The notes: generated by a model from the sequence alone, not told the origin. Numbered from the stretch's first letter, positions 29,162 to 40,528 are shown. The stretch: 64,000 nucleotides of DNA from Sphingomonas panacisoli (GCF_007859635.1 NZ_CP042306.1:2864001-2928000); one strand, 5' to 3'. Translations and numbers: made by a program.

Positions 29162-29911
29162 CTAGATCAGGGCGTCGAATACCAATTTGGCGCCGACCAG
29201 CACCATCAATACATAGATCGCCGTGTAGAACCGTGCCGGCGACACGCGCCGCACCAGCCAGACGCCCGCCAGTGTCGAGCCGATCGCGACCGGCACCAGA
29301 CTGGCCGAGGCGAGCAGATTCGCCTGCGTGAACTGGCCGAGCTTCCAATAAGCCGGCACTTTCAACCAGTTGGTCGCCGCGAAGAATATAGCGGTCGTCC
29401 CCACCAGCGTATCACGGTCGAGCCCGCGCGGCAGCACCCAGACCTGATACGGCGGCTGGCCGGCATGCGCGATCTGGCTGGTGAATCCCGATGCGACTCC
29501 GAGCAACGTGCCGACCCACCCCGGCGACCGCGCCGGTGCGGCGATCCGTCCACCGCGCTCCACCCACAGCCGATACAGTCCGAACACGACTGAAATCGCA
29601 CCCACCAAACCCAGGACCGCATCTTCGGAGACGCTCGCCGCATACCACCAGCCGAGCGCGATGCCGATCACCGACCCGGGCAGCATCCAGGCAAGAATGT
29701 AGCCGTTCCACGACCGCCTGAACGCCCAGACGCCGACCACGTCCTGGACGATCAGCACCGGCAAAAGGATCGCCGCCGCGCGCACCGGCGACACCGCCAG
29801 CGCCATGATCGGCAGCGACAGCGCGCCCATCCCGACGAACCCGCCCTTCGACAGGCCGAGCAGGATCACCGCCGGAATCGCCAGCGCGAAGAAAAGCGCG
29901 GACTCGTTCAA
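29162..29911 (-). CDS. TSUP-family (TauE/SafE) permease
   Basis: A 249-residue inner-membrane protein with about seven to eight helices. TSUP signature halves: ILLGLSKGGFVGMGALSLP near the N-terminus and LLGVASGFTSQIAHAGQPPY in the second repeat. Family members export sulfite, sulfoacetate or similar anions. The start is TTG 29911, overlapping the crtZ stop (TTGA), the only frame-consistent initiation that avoids running through crtZ. Coupling to a carotenoid gene appears to be positional rather than functional. Confidence 0.8.
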   Translation of the reverse strand: MNESALFFALAIPAVILLGLSKGGFVGMGALSLPIMALAVSPVRAAAILLPVLIVQDVVGVWAFRRSWNGYILAWMLPGSVIGIALGWWYAASVSEDAVLGLVGAISVVFGLYRLWVERGGRIAAPARSPGWVGTLLGVASGFTSQIAHAGQPPYQVWVLPRGLDRDTLVGTTAIFFAATNWLKVPAYWKLGQFTQANLLASASLVPVAIGSTLAGVWLVRRVSPARFYTAIYVLMVLVGAKLVFDALI

Positions 29912-30420
29912 TCGACGGCGGTTGTAATGCGCGGGCTGCGGACCCCGGCGCGGTCGCGGCGCTTGAGTTCGGCCTTGAGCAACTCCGGGCGTGGCGCCCA
30001 CAGGAATCCGAAGCTGACCGTGCCGTGCTTGGTCTCGACCGCATGATGCAGCCGGTGCGCCTGAACGATGCGCTTCATGTAGTTCGACTTGGGCAGGTAC
30101 CGCGTCGCGATGCGGCGATGGACGATGACGTCGTGAAACCCGAAATAGATCGCGCCATAGGCCGCGATCCCCGCCCCGATCCACGCCCAACCAACCCACC
30201 AGCCGAGCTGCACGCCGCCCAGCAGCAGCACGATCGACGGCACCGCAAAGATCACCGCGTAGAGGTCGTTGAGCTCCCAATTGCCGGTGCGCGGCCGATG
30301 GTGGCTTGCGTGGAGAAACCAGCCCGGCCCATGCATCACCCAGCGGTGCATGACGTACGCGAATCCCTCCATGCCCAGCACGGTGGCAAGAAAGATCGCG
30401 ATACCAAGAAGCCAACTCAT
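29908..30420 (-). CDS. crtZ: Beta-carotene hydroxylase
   Basis: A 170-residue non-haem di-iron membrane hydroxylase with four helices. Histidine clusters are in the family order: [24 protein letters not shown] and HRLHHAVE. It hydroxylates beta-ionone rings to make zeaxanthin or related yellow pigments (nostoxanthin pathway in sphingomonads). No other crt gene is in the window, as is common because crtZ is often unlinked. Its stop overlaps the TTG start of the TSUP gene. Confidence 0.9.
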   Translation of the reverse strand: MSWLLGIAIFLATVLGMEGFAYVMHRWVMHGPGWFLHASHHRPRTGNWELNDLYAVIFAVPSIVLLLGGVQLGWWVGWAWIGAGIAAYGAIYFGFHDVIVHRRIATRYLPKSNYMKRIVQAHRLHHAVETKHGTVSFGFLWAPRPELLKAELKRRDRAGVRSPRITTAVD

Positions 30421-30532
30421 CGCGGATGCATATAGGCGCTGCGCCGAAGCAAGGCGAGCGGGGGTGGATTCGCCCGCCCCCTTGTGCTTAAGGCCTTTCC
30501 ATTCCCATCATTCGAAAGGCCCGAGCCTTCCC

Positions 30533-31732
<1,200 letters not shown>

Positions 31733-31740
31733 ATTCAACC

Positions 31741-31822
31741 GTCGCCCCGGCGGTGGCCGGGGCCGCGAGGTGGGGAGGGTTGCCCTATCCACTGGCCGGT
31801 CCCGGCCTCCGCCGGGACGACG
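31741..31822. repeat. Palindromic repeat pair (CCCCGGCGG/CCGCCGGG type)
   Basis: Left unit GTCGCCCCGGCGG...GGCCGGGGCC and right unit GGTCCCGGCC...GCCGGGACGAC are inverted copies, each with its own small palindrome. They lie between sucC and etfB. The arrangement is like other paired palindromes in this window. Confidence 0.7.
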
Positions 31823-31868
31823 ATGAACCAGCCTCCCCAGGGATGGTTCGTTTGACGGAGAGAATGCG

Positions 31869-32615
31869 ATGAAGGTGCTGGTGCCGGTCAAGCGCGTGCT
31901 TGATTACAACGTGAAGCCCCGCGTGAAGGCGGACGGGACGGGGGTCGATCTGGCCAACGTCAAGATGTCAATGAACCCGTTCGACGAGATCGCGGTCGAG
32001 GAAGCGATCCGCCTGAAGGACAAGGGCGTGACGGAGATCGTCGCGGTGTCGATCGGCGAGGCGAAGTGCCAGGAGACGCTGCGCACGGCGCTCGCGATGG
32101 GCGCCGACCGCGCGATCCTGGTCCAGACCGACGACAAGGTCGAGCCGCTCGGCGTCGCCAAGCTGCTGAAGGCGATCGTCGAGGCCGAACAGCCGCAGCT
32201 GATCATCCTCGGCAAGCAGGCGATCGACGACGACAACAACCAGACCGGCCAGATGCTGGCGGGCCTGCTCGGCGTCGGCCAGGCGACCTTCGCGTCGAAG
32301 GTCGAACTCGCCGCCGACAGCGTCACCGTGACGCGCGAAGTCGATGGCGGGTCTGAGACCGACAAGCTCTCGCTCCCCGCTATCATCACCACCGATCTCC
32401 GCCTCAACGAGCCGCGCTACGCGTCGCTGCCCAACATCATGAAGGCGAAGTCGAAACCGCTCGATCAGAAGACGCCCGCCGATTATGGCGTCGACGTGGC
32501 ACCCCGCCTCACCACGCTCAAGGTCGTCGAGCCGCCCAAGCGCACCGCCGGCGTCAAGGTCGCCGACACAGACGAACTCGTGGCCAAACTCAAGGCGATG
32601 GGAGTCGCGAAATGA
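31869..32615 (+). CDS. etfB: Electron transfer flavoprotein subunit beta
   Basis: A 248-residue ETF beta subunit that binds AMP in the heterodimer: [20 protein letters not shown] start (split motif), [11 protein letters not shown], and the recognition loop [15 protein letters not shown]. It accepts electrons from acyl-CoA and other dehydrogenases. It overlaps etfA by four bases (ATGA). GGAGAG lies about seven bases upstream of ATG 31869. Confidence 0.95.
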   Translation: MKVLVPVKRVLDYNVKPRVKADGTGVDLANVKMSMNPFDEIAVEEAIRLKDKGVTEIVAVSIGEAKCQETLRTALAMGADRAILVQTDDKVEPLGVAKLLKAIVEAEQPQLIILGKQAIDDDNNQTGQMLAGLLGVGQATFASKVELAADSVTVTREVDGGSETDKLSLPAIITTDLRLNEPRYASLPNIMKAKSKPLDQKTPADYGVDVAPRLTTLKVVEPPKRTAGVKVADTDELVAKLKAMGVAK

Positions 32616-33541
32616 AGACGCTCATCTGGGTCGAACATGACGGCAAGACCGTCAAGGACGCCACGCTCGCCGTGGTCACCGCCGCCGCGAAGCTCGGCGA
32701 AGTCCATCTGCTGGTTGCGGGCCAGGGCGTCGACGGCGTCGCCGCCGAGGCCGCCAAGATCGCCGGCGTCGGCAAGGTTCATGTCGCCGACGACGCGGCG
32801 TACGCCCACGCGCTGGCGGAAAACGTCGCACCGCTCGTCGTGTCGCTGATGGACAGCCACGACGCCTTCCTCGCGCCCGCCACGTCGAACGGCAAGAACA
32901 TCGCGCCGCGCGTCGCCGCCCTGCTCGACGTCATGCAAATCAGCGACATCCTGTCGGTCGAAAGCGACGACACGTTCACGCGTCCGATCTACGCCGGCAA
33001 CGCGATCGCGACGGTTCAGACCAAGGACGCGAAGAAAGTCATCACCGTGCGCGGCACCGCGTTCGACAAGGCCGACACTTCGGGCGGATCGGGCACCATC
33101 GAGAAGGTCGCGGCGACCGGCGACAAGGGCGTGTCGTCCTTCGTCAACGCCGAGATCGCCAAGCTCGAACGGCCCGAACTGACCAGCGCCAAGGTCATCG
33201 TGTCGGGCGGCCGCGCGCTGCAGAACAGCGAGAACTTCCACTCGATCATCGAACCGCTCGCCGACAAGCTCGGCGCCGCGGTTGGCGCGAGCCGTGCGGC
33301 GGTCGATGCGGGCTATGTCCCCAACGACTATCAGGTCGGCCAGACCGGCAAGATCGTCGCCCCCGAAGTCTATATCGCGGTCGGCATCTCCGGTGCGATC
33401 CAGCATTTGGCGGGCATGAAGGACTCCAAGACGATCATCGCGATCAACAAGGACGAGGACGCCCCGATCTTCCAGGTCGCGGACATCGGCCTGGTCGGCG
33501 ATCTGTTCAAGATCGTGCCGGAGCTCACCGAGAAGCTGTGA
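32612..33541 (+). CDS. etfA: Electron transfer flavoprotein subunit alpha
   Basis: A 309-residue FAD-binding ETF subunit. The C-terminal domain has [20 protein letters not shown], then the FAD motifs [20 protein letters not shown] (split) and [22 protein letters not shown]. With EtfB it passes electrons to ETF-ubiquinone oxidoreductase. Coupled start with etfB. A strong terminator follows 22 bases after the stop. Confidence 0.95.
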   Translation: MKTLIWVEHDGKTVKDATLAVVTAAAKLGEVHLLVAGQGVDGVAAEAAKIAGVGKVHVADDAAYAHALAENVAPLVVSLMDSHDAFLAPATSNGKNIAPRVAALLDVMQISDILSVESDDTFTRPIYAGNAIATVQTKDAKKVITVRGTAFDKADTSGGSGTIEKVAATGDKGVSSFVNAEIAKLERPELTSAKVIVSGGRALQNSENFHSIIEPLADKLGAAVGASRAAVDAGYVPNDYQVGQTGKIVAPEVYIAVGISGAIQHLAGMKDSKTIIAINKDEDAPIFQVADIGLVGDLFKIVPELTEKL

Positions 33542-33562
33542 TTGCGATTAAACACGAGCACG

Positions 33563-33595
33563 AAAGGGCGGCATCGCGAGATGTCGCCCTTTTTC
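33563..33595 (+). terminator. Rho-independent terminator after etfBA
   Basis: GGGCGGCATC-GCGA-GATGTCGCCC stem (one G-T pair) followed by TTTTT. Correctly placed after the etfA stop at 33541. Confidence 0.85.
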
Positions 33596-33626
33596 GTTGC
33601 GGCAGGCTTGAGGCCACAAACGAGTA

Positions 33627-33655
33627 AGCCCCGTCGCGCGGGGCGCGGCGGGGCT
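33627..33655 (-). terminator. GC-rich hairpin 3' of nhaA
   Basis: AGCCCCG (33627-33633) pairs with CGGGGCT (33649-33655) with a GC-rich internal loop. It lies about 100 bases past the nhaA stop on the minus strand; no T run, so terminator role is tentative. The remainder of 33656-33753 holds nothing I recognise. Confidence 0.4.
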
Positions 33656-33753
33656 CCAATGGTCGATCATCCGCACAAGGCTTCCGATCGTCCAAAATGC
33701 TCAATCTCTCGTTCAAGCCAGGTAATAACGCAGGACGCCTGTAGATTGTTCCT

Positions 33754-34920
33754 TCAAGGGGACGTTTTCAACACCACGAACCCGGTCAGTGCCGACGCCA
33801 GCGACCCCAGCAGCACGCCGATCTTGACCTGATCGATCATCGCCTCGTTGCCCGGGAATGCGAGGCCGCCGATGAACAGGCTCATCGTGAAGCCGATCCC
33901 GCAAAGCAATGCGACGCCATAGACCTGGCGCCAACTTGCGCCCTCCGGCGGTTGTGCGATCCTGGATGCGGCGGCCAGGCGGACGGCGGCGAAGATGCCG
34001 ATCTGCTTACCGAAGAACAGCGCGAGCGCGATGCCGAGCACCAGTGGCTGCGTCAGCGTCGCGAGGCTCATCCCGGCGAGCGACACGCCGGCATTGGCGA
34101 ACCCGAACAGCGGCACGATCGCGAACGCCACGCACGGGCTGAGCGCGTGTTCGAGGCGGTGGAGCGGCGAGCTCTCATCCGCGCCGCCGGGGATCGTCAT
34201 CGCCGCGATCACGCCCGCGATCGTCGCGTGGACTCCCGACAGTAGCACCAGATACCAGAGCGCGGCGAACCCGATCAGATAGGGCCACAGCATCTTCACG
34301 CCAAACCGGTTGAGCGTCGCCATCGCCACCGCAACCGCCGCCGCCCCACCGAGCGCCGCGAGCGCCAGGCCGTGCGTGTAGAACAAGGCGATGATCGCCA
34401 CCGCGCCCATGTCGTCGACGATCGCGACCGTCGTCAGGAACAACTTGAGCGACGCCGGCACGCGCGGCCCCGCGAGCGCGAGGACGCCGATCGCGAAGGC
34501 GATGTCGGTCGCCGCCGGAATCGCCCAGCCGCTCCGCACCTCCGTGGCGCCGCCCGTGACGGCGAGGTAGAGCAACGCCGGCACCGCCATCCCGGCGACC
34601 GCGGCGATCACCGGCAGACGGCGTTTCTCGGCGCTAGCGAGTTCGCCACCGACCAGTTCGCGTTTGATCTCCAGTCCGACCAGCAGGAAGAACACTGCCA
34701 TCAGCGCATCGTTGATCCACAGATGCACCGTCATCGGCCCGAGCTTGGGCGACAACACCGGCCCGGTCTCGGCGTGGAGCAGGTGGAAATAGGCCTCGGC
34801 AAACGGCGAATTGGCGGCGATCATCGCCAGCGCCGCCGCCGCGATGAGGACGATCCCGCCCGCCGCCTCGTCCTGGAGGAAGCGTTGGAGGATGGAGGGT
34901 TGCGGCTCTCGTGCTGCCAT
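33754..34920 (-). CDS. nhaA: Na+/H+ antiporter NhaA
   Basis: A 388-residue antiporter with about 12 helices. Diagnostic NhaA pieces: FLQDEAAGGIVLIAAAALAM, the WINDALMAVFFLLVGLEIKREL region (split), ATDIAFAIGVLALAG, and the ion-binding pair in VAIVDDMGAVAII. The C-terminal LLCGIGFTMSLFIGGLAF is also typical. It exports Na+ using the proton gradient at alkaline pH. The start at 34920 is preferred because GGAGG lies six bases upstream; two earlier ATG/GTG codons lack this. Confidence 0.93.
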   Translation of the reverse strand: MAAREPQPSILQRFLQDEAAGGIVLIAAAALAMIAANSPFAEAYFHLLHAETGPVLSPKLGPMTVHLWINDALMAVFFLLVGLEIKRELVGGELASAEKRRLPVIAAVAGMAVPALLYLAVTGGATEVRSGWAIPAATDIAFAIGVLALAGPRVPASLKLFLTTVAIVDDMGAVAIIALFYTHGLALAALGGAAAVAVAMATLNRFGVKMLWPYLIGFAALWYLVLLSGVHATIAGVIAAMTIPGGADESSPLHRLEHALSPCVAFAIVPLFGFANAGVSLAGMSLATLTQPLVLGIALALFFGKQIGIFAAVRLAAASRIAQPPEGASWRQVYGVALLCGIGFTMSLFIGGLAFPGNEAMIDQVKIGVLLGSLASALTGFVVLKTSP

Positions 34921-34935
34921 CTGCATCCTCCAAAC

Positions 34936-35024
34936 CGTCATGCTGAACTTGTTTCAGCATCCATGCGAGCCGTTCGCCAGGGTCACTCGGCCCGCATGGA
35001 CCCTGAAACAAGTTCAGGGTGACG
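34936..35024. repeat. Palindromic repeat pair (TGCTGAACTTGTTTCAGCA type)
   Basis: CGTCATGCTGAAC...GTTTCAGCATCCATG on the left and CATGGACCCTGAAAC...GTTCAGGGTGACG on the right form an outer inverted repeat with inner palindromes. It lies between nhaA and lysS on the minus strand. The form is common in sphingomonad intergenic regions. Confidence 0.75.
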
Positions 35025-35041
35025 GCAATTGGAAGCGGCGC

Positions 35042-36616
35042 TTATTTCGCCAGCGCCTCGGCGATCAGCTTGCGCGTATTCGCCACGCCGTACAGCGCGA
35101 TGAAGCTGCCCATGCGCGGCCCTTGGCTCGACCCGAGCAGCGTCTCGTACAGTGCCTTGAACCAGTCGCGCAGCTCGGCGAACCCGCCACTCTTGCCGAT
35201 CTCGTAGACGATGTTCTGGATGTCCTCGGCGCTCGCGTCTGCGGGCAACGCCGCAAGATCGGTGTCGAGCCGCTCGAGCGCCGCGACCTCGACGCCCTCC
35301 GGCTTGCGCCGCACCAGCGTCGGCGCGACGAAATCGCGGGCATAGGCCAGCGCATAGCCGATCAGCTTGTCGAGCTCGGGATAGTCCGCCGCGGTCGCGC
35401 CGGGCAGATAATTGGCGAGATACCCCCAGACCTGGTCCTTGGTCGCATCGCCGCCCATCACTCCGACCAGGTTGAGCAGCAGCCCGAACGTCACCGGCAA
35501 CGCATCCTGCGGCACCTGGCCGTTATGGATATGGTGTACCGGGTTGCCGAGCCGCTCCTTCGCCTCCTGCCCATGATAGTTCGCGCGGAACTGCCAATAA
35601 TCGTCCACCGCGCGCGGGATCAGCCCGAGGTGCAGCGACTTCGCCTTCTTGGGCTCGCGATAGATGTAGAAGGCCAGGCTCTCGTCGGGGCCGTAGGTCA
35701 GCCATTCCTCGATCGAGAGACCATTGCCCTTGGTCTTCGAGATCTTCTCGCCCTTTTCGTCGAGGAACATCTCGTAATTGAACCCCTCGGGCGGGCGGCC
35801 GCCGAGCGCACGCGTGATCTTGCCCGATTGGATGACCGAGTCGATCAAATCCTTGCCGGCCATCTCATAATCGACGCCGAGCGCAACCCAGCGCATCGCC
35901 CAGTCGACCTTCCATTGCAGCTTGGCGCCGCCCGACAGGATCGATTGCTCGACCGTCTCGCCCTCATCCTCGAACCGCACGATCCCGGCTTCGGCATCGA
36001 CCACCTCGACCGGTACCTGGAGCACGATGCCCGACTTCGCGCTGATCGGCAGGACCGGCGAATAGGTCGCCTGGCGCTCGGCGCGGAGCGTCGGCAGCAT
36101 GATGTCCATCACCGCCTGGTAGTTGCGCAGCACCCCGCGCAATGCGTCGTCGAACTTGCCCGACGTGTAGTAATCGGTCGACGACACGAACTCGTAGTCG
36201 AACCCGTACCGGTCGAGGAAGTCGCGCAACAGCGCATTGTTGTGCGCGGCGAAGCTATCGTGCGTGCCGAACGGATCGGGCACCTTGGTCAACGGCTTGC
36301 CGATATAGCGCGCCAGCATGTCGCCGTTCGGAACGTTACCCGGCACCTTGCGCAGCCCGTCCATGTCGTCGCTGAATGCGATCAGCCGAGTCGGGATGTC
36401 GGACAGCGTCTCGAACGCGCGGCGCACCATCGTCGTGCGCAGCACTTCGTTGAACGTGCCGATATGCGGCAGGCCCGACGGACCGTAGCCGGTCTCGAAC
36501 AGGACATGCCCCTTCGCCGGCGCGCCGTCCGGATAGCGCTTCAACAGCTTGCGCGCTTCTTCGTACGGCCAGGCCTTGGATTCGAAAGCGGCGGAGCGGA
36601 GGTCGGTATTCGTCAT
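35042..36616 (-). CDS. lysS: Class I (archaeal-type) lysyl-tRNA synthetase
   Basis: A 524-residue class I LysRS (LysK type), the form used by most alphaproteobacteria instead of class II LysS. HIGH motif GPSGLPHIGTFNE near residue 46; KMSKS equivalent GEKISKTKGNG near residue 290. Rossmann catalytic core, then a helical C-terminal anticodon-binding domain (LLNLVGVMGGDATKDQV and on). It charges tRNA-Lys. The start at 36616 (MTNTDLRSAAFESKAWPYEE) agrees with homologous N-termini. It diverges from the TM2 gene. Confidence 0.93.
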   Translation of the reverse strand: MTNTDLRSAAFESKAWPYEEARKLLKRYPDGAPAKGHVLFETGYGPSGLPHIGTFNEVLRTTMVRRAFETLSDIPTRLIAFSDDMDGLRKVPGNVPNGDMLARYIGKPLTKVPDPFGTHDSFAAHNNALLRDFLDRYGFDYEFVSSTDYYTSGKFDDALRGVLRNYQAVMDIMLPTLRAERQATYSPVLPISAKSGIVLQVPVEVVDAEAGIVRFEDEGETVEQSILSGGAKLQWKVDWAMRWVALGVDYEMAGKDLIDSVIQSGKITRALGGRPPEGFNYEMFLDEKGEKISKTKGNGLSIEEWLTYGPDESLAFYIYREPKKAKSLHLGLIPRAVDDYWQFRANYHGQEAKERLGNPVHHIHNGQVPQDALPVTFGLLLNLVGVMGGDATKDQVWGYLANYLPGATAADYPELDKLIGYALAYARDFVAPTLVRRKPEGVEVAALERLDTDLAALPADASAEDIQNIVYEIGKSGGFAELRDWFKALYETLLGSSQGPRMGSFIALYGVANTRKLIAEALAK

Positions 36617-36730
36617 GACGTCCGAGCCTTTCGCCAAGCGGGGCGCGTTGCGCAAGCTCTGGGTGGCGTTTACCCCGGTTTAAGCCGCTCGCGCTACCCT
36701 TTCCGGCCAAACCTCAAGGGGAGCGGCTTC

Positions 36731-37222
36731 ATGGAAGGTTTCGGTCGCAAGGGCGTACCGGCAGGCGCGACGACGCCGCCCGCCCCATCGTTCGGTAACG
36801 GCATGCCGCCGCGCAACGTCGCCTCGCCGCCCGTCGCCGACGATCCCTACGCCGCGCAACGCGCCGCTTTCCTGGCGCAGGAACGCTCGAGCGGCGGGTT
36901 CGATTTCGCGTCGCGACCGGACTTCGATGACGACGGCGTGAGCTATGGTGGTGCCGCAGTCCGACGGGCAGCGGACAGATCGATCCTGGTCGCGTACGTG
37001 CTGTGGATATTCGCTGGCCCCTTGGCGGCGCATCGCTTCTATTGCGGGCGCTATGGTTCGGGCGTGTTCCAGGCGGCGACCGGGCTGCTCGGGTTCGGGT
37101 TCCTGTTCACGGAGCCCTATAACATCTCGACCTGGGGGCCGCTGCTCATCGTGCATGGCCTGTGGCGCTTCATCGATCTGTTCCTGATCCCCGGCATGTG
37201 CAAGACGCCCAGCGCGCTATGA
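36731..37222 (+). CDS. TM2-domain membrane protein
   Basis: A 163-residue protein. About 85 N-terminal residues are Pro/Gly/Ala-rich and look disordered (VPAGATTPPAPSFGNG). The C-terminal TM2 domain has two helices with a central loop: RSILVAYVLWIFAGPLAAHRFYCGRYGSG (in parts) and FLFTEPYNISTWGPLLI. AGGGGAG lies about eight bases before ATG 36731. TM2 proteins have no settled function in bacteria. Confidence 0.8.
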   Translation: MEGFGRKGVPAGATTPPAPSFGNGMPPRNVASPPVADDPYAAQRAAFLAQERSSGGFDFASRPDFDDDGVSYGGAAVRRAADRSILVAYVLWIFAGPLAAHRFYCGRYGSGVFQAATGLLGFGFLFTEPYNISTWGPLLIVHGLWRFIDLFLIPGMCKTPSAL

Positions 37223-37292
37223 ACCGTCGGTAAAACCAGGGGCAGCGGCGATCGCCGTTGCCAATCTGTTCCACGGCGTTACTTGATGGGGC

Positions 37293-39989
37293 GTGATCCC
37301 CTACCCCGCCCTTCACGCCAGCCATGCCGGCGTCTGGATCGCCGATGCCGAAGGGTCGCGCGCGGTCGGGCGGGGCGAAGCGATCCGGCGAGCGGCCGAC
37401 ACCCCGATGATCGTGCTCAACGCGCCGTTGGTGGGCCAGCGGCTGGGCTATGCCGAACTGTCGGGACTCGATCTGCTGGAGCTGTTCGCGTTCCTGCGCC
37501 CCGCGACCTTCCTGCCGCCGACGCCGCGCGGCCTGGCGCGGATGCTGGGGCTGGCGCCGCCCGAGGACGAGGCGGGCATCGCCGCGTTCCTGCGCGACGC
37601 GGCGAGCGCGTTGCTCGCCATCCCCGCCGGCGACTGGCCCGAGCGCGAGGGCGCCTGGACCGCGGCGCAGAGCCTGGCGCGCCTACGCTGGCCCTGGGCG
37701 CCGTTGCTCGCCGATCGCCTCGCGCGACCGCAAGAAAACGAACGCTGGCTGTTTTCCAAGCTGCCCGAATGGGATGAGGTCGCGCCGCGGCCCGCGCCCA
37801 AGTCCGTCACGCTCGACGACGGCGATATCGCCGACCGTCTGGCTTTCCTGACCGGCAGCAACGCCGAGCAACGCATCGGCCAGCGGGCCTTCGCCGAAGC
37901 CGCCGCATCCGCCTTCGCGCCACGGATGATGCGCGACAATCCCAACATGCTGCTGGCCGAGGCGGGCACCGGGATCGGCAAGACGCTCGGCTATCTCGCC
38001 CCGGCGTCCTTGTGGTCCGAACAAGCCGGCGGCGCGGTGTGGATCTCGACCTTCACCAAGGCGCTGCAACGCCAGCTCAATCACGAAACCGCGCGATTGA
38101 TCCCCGACGCGGCCGAGCGCCGCCGCCGCGTCGTGACGCGCAAGGGCCGCGAGAATTACCTCTGCCTCCTCAACCTGGAGGACGCGCTGCAGGGCGGGTT
38201 CGCCGGCCGCGCCGCCGTCCTCGCGCATCTCGTCGCGCGCTGGGCGGCGTATAGCGCGGACGGCGACATGATCGGCGGCGACTTGCCCGGCTGGCTTCCC
38301 ACGCTCTTCCGCCGCAACGGGTCGACGGCGTTGACCGATCGGCGCGGCGAGTGCGTCTATGCCGGGTGTCCGCACTATCGCAAATGCTTCATCGAACGCG
38401 CCGCCCGCGCCTCCGCGCAGGCCGACATCGTCATCGCCAACCACGCGCTGGTGATGGTCAACGCCGTACGCGGGCGCGAGGCGAACAGCCGCCCGACGCG
38501 CTACGTCTTCGACGAAGGGCATCACCTGTTCGAAGCCGCCGACGCGATGTTCGGCGTCGCGCTGACCGGACAGGAATCGATCGAGTTGCGCCGCTGGATC
38601 GTCGGCCCCGAAAGCACCGCGCGCGGACGACGACGGGGCCTGGCGGCGCGGCTGTCCGACGTCGCCAGCTATGACGAAGCGGGCGGCGTCGCGATCCAGG
38701 ACGCGGTCGAGGCGGCGCGCGCGCTGGCCAGCGACGGCTGGCTGCAGCGCGTTGCGGAAGGCGAGCCTTTCGGCGCGGTCGAGAAGCTGCTCAGCGCCGC
38801 GCGCGGGATGGTCTATGCCCGCGCGGCGCAGGACGGCGATGCGGGTTATGGCCTGGAGACCGAACTCGCCGAACCGCTTCCCGCGCTGATCGAAGCCGCC
38901 GCTGCCGCCGCGCAAGGGTTGGAGGCGCTGCTCCGCCCCCTCATGACGCTCGGCCAGCGGCTCGAGGCGGTGCTGGCGGAAGGCCCCGACTGGCTCGACG
39001 GCCAGGCCCGCGCGCGAGTCGAGGGCGCGGTCGCGTCGCTCGCGTGGCGCACCGAAACGGTCGGCGCGTGGATCAGCCTGCTCGCCCGCATCGGCGGCCC
39101 GGCCGATCCCGATTTCGTCGATTGGCTCGCGGTCGACCGCATCGAGGGCCGTGAGTTCGACATCGGCCTCCACCGCCGCTGGCTCGACCCGACCCGCCCG
39201 CTCGCCGCCACCGTGCTCAAACCCGCGCACGGGGTCCTCGTCACTTCGGCGACGCTCAAGGGCGGCGACCCCGACTGGCAGATCGCCGATGCCCGCGCCG
39301 GCGTGCCCCATCTCGACCGCGCCGCCGGGCATTTCGACGTCGCCAGCCCGTTCGATTATGCGAGCCAGTCCGAGGTGCTGATCGTCACCGACGTCAAGCG
39401 CGGCGACTTGGCCGCGCTCGCCAACGCCTATGCCCGTCTGATCGCGGCGGCGGGCGGCGGGACGCTCGGGCTGTTCACCGCGATCCGGCGGTTGCGGGGT
39501 GTCCACGCCCGGATCGCCGACCGCCTGGCCCGCGACGGGCTCCCCCTGTACGCCCAGCATGTCGATCCGATCGACCCCGGCACCCTGGTCGACATGTTCC
39601 GCGACGAGCCGCGCGCCTCGCTGATCGGCACCGATGCCTTGCGCGACGGCGTCGACGTCCCCGGCGAGAGCCTGCGCCAGGTCATCCTGGAGGGCGTCCC
39701 CTGGGCGAAGCCGACCGTCCTCCACGCAGCGCGTCGCCTCGCCGGTGGCGGGTCCGCGTTCGACGACCGCCTGGTCCGCGCCAAGCTGGCCCAAGCATTC
39801 GGCCGCCTGATCCGCCGCGCCGACGATCGCGGCGCGTTCGTCCTGCTGTCCGCCGCGATGCCCAGCCGCCTGCTCGCCGCCTTCCCGCCCGGCGTGCCCG
39901 TCGCGCGCGTCCCGCTCGACGAGGCCGTCGCGCGCGTGCAATCACGTCTTTCTTCCGTCACGCGGGTCGTGCAAGAAACCGGCGCATGA
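37293..39989 (+). CDS. DinG/XPD-like ATP-dependent DNA helicase
   Basis: An 898-residue superfamily 2 helicase. An N-terminal region of about 200 residues may be a 3'-5' exonuclease-like or accessory remnant. Walker A LLAEAGTGIGKTLGYLAPA is near residue 220. A four-cysteine iron-sulphur-like cluster is CLLNLEDAL and CVYAGCPHYRKCF; the DEAH box is VFDEGHHLFEAAD. The C-terminal motif VI region is KLAQAFGRLIRRADDRGAF. Such helicases unwind 5'-3' and help with R-loops or damage. The GTG start is at 37293. It overlaps the SixA gene (ATGA). Confidence 0.88.
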   Translation: MIPYPALHASHAGVWIADAEGSRAVGRGEAIRRAADTPMIVLNAPLVGQRLGYAELSGLDLLELFAFLRPATFLPPTPRGLARMLGLAPPEDEAGIAAFLRDAASALLAIPAGDWPEREGAWTAAQSLARLRWPWAPLLADRLARPQENERWLFSKLPEWDEVAPRPAPKSVTLDDGDIADRLAFLTGSNAEQRIGQRAFAEAAASAFAPRMMRDNPNMLLAEAGTGIGKTLGYLAPASLWSEQAGGAVWISTFTKALQRQLNHETARLIPDAAERRRRVVTRKGRENYLCLLNLEDALQGGFAGRAAVLAHLVARWAAYSADGDMIGGDLPGWLPTLFRRNGSTALTDRRGECVYAGCPHYRKCFIERAARASAQADIVIANHALVMVNAVRGREANSRPTRYVFDEGHHLFEAADAMFGVALTGQESIELRRWIVGPESTARGRRRGLAARLSDVASYDEAGGVAIQDAVEAARALASDGWLQRVAEGEPFGAVEKLLSAARGMVYARAAQDGDAGYGLETELAEPLPALIEAAAAAAQGLEALLRPLMTLGQRLEAVLAEGPDWLDGQARARVEGAVASLAWRTETVGAWISLLARIGGPADPDFVDWLAVDRIEGREFDIGLHRRWLDPTRPLAATVLKPAHGVLVTSATLKGGDPDWQIADARAGVPHLDRAAGHFDVASPFDYASQSEVLIVTDVKRGDLAALANAYARLIAAAGGGTLGLFTAIRRLRGVHARIADRLARDGLPLYAQHVDPIDPGTLVDMFRDEPRASLIGTDALRDGVDVPGESLRQVILEGVPWAKPTVLHAARRLAGGGSAFDDRLVRAKLAQAFGRLIRRADDRGAFVLLSAAMPSRLLAAFPPGVPVARVPLDEAVARVQSRLSSVTRVVQETGA

Positions 39990-40528
39990 AGACGCTGATC
40001 CTCCTCCGCCACGCCAAATCGGGCTGGGACGATCACGGCGCGCGCGACTTCGACCGGCGCCTCAACCCCAAGGGCGAGCGCGCCGCACGAACGATGGGCC
40101 AGCACATGCGCGACCGCGGGCTGAGCTGGGACCATGCCATCGCCAGCCCGGCCGCGCGCGTGGTCGAGACGCTGGAACAGGTGTCGGCAGGCTATGGCCG
40201 CACGATCGAACCCGAATGGGACCGCCGCGCCTATCTCGCCTCGGCGAGCATGCTGCTCGACCTGATCCACGCCGCGCCGGCCGAGGCCGACACGCTGCTG
40301 ATGTCCGGCCACAATCCGGGACTCGAGGAACTGGTGCTGATGCTCGTCCCCGACCGCGCCGGCGATGGCTTGCGTGACGAAGTCGAGACGAAATTCCCTA
40401 CCGCCAGTCTCGCGGTAATGACGTGCGACGGCGAAAACTGGGGTGCGATAATAGCGGGCAAATGTTCGCTGACGGTGTTCACGCGCCCCCGCGATCTCGA
40501 CCCAGGACTCGGTCCGGACGCCGACTAA
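39986..40528 (+). CDS. SixA-like histidine phosphatase family protein
   Basis: A 180-residue phosphatase of the histidine-acid superfamily. The catalytic RHG-like motif is LLRHAKSGWDD near residue 8, and the second catalytic His is in LLMSGHNPGLEELVL. SixA dephosphorylates phosphohistidine proteins such as HPt domains or PTS components. The start overlaps the helicase stop (ATGA), so cotranslation is likely, though a functional link is not evident. Confidence 0.85.
   Translation: MKTLILLRHAKSGWDDHGARDFDRRLNPKGERAARTMGQHMRDRGLSWDHAIASPAARVVETLEQVSAGYGRTIEPEWDRRAYLASASMLLDLIHAAPAEADTLLMSGHNPGLEELVLMLVPDRAGDGLRDEVETKFPTASLAVMTCDGENWGAIIAGKCSLTVFTRPRDLDPGLGPDAD

Noticed and set aside
37683-39941. 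752-codon minus-strand frame opposite the DinG-like helicase
   Set aside because: Shadow frame; the helicase frame has Walker, Fe-S and DEAH motifs.
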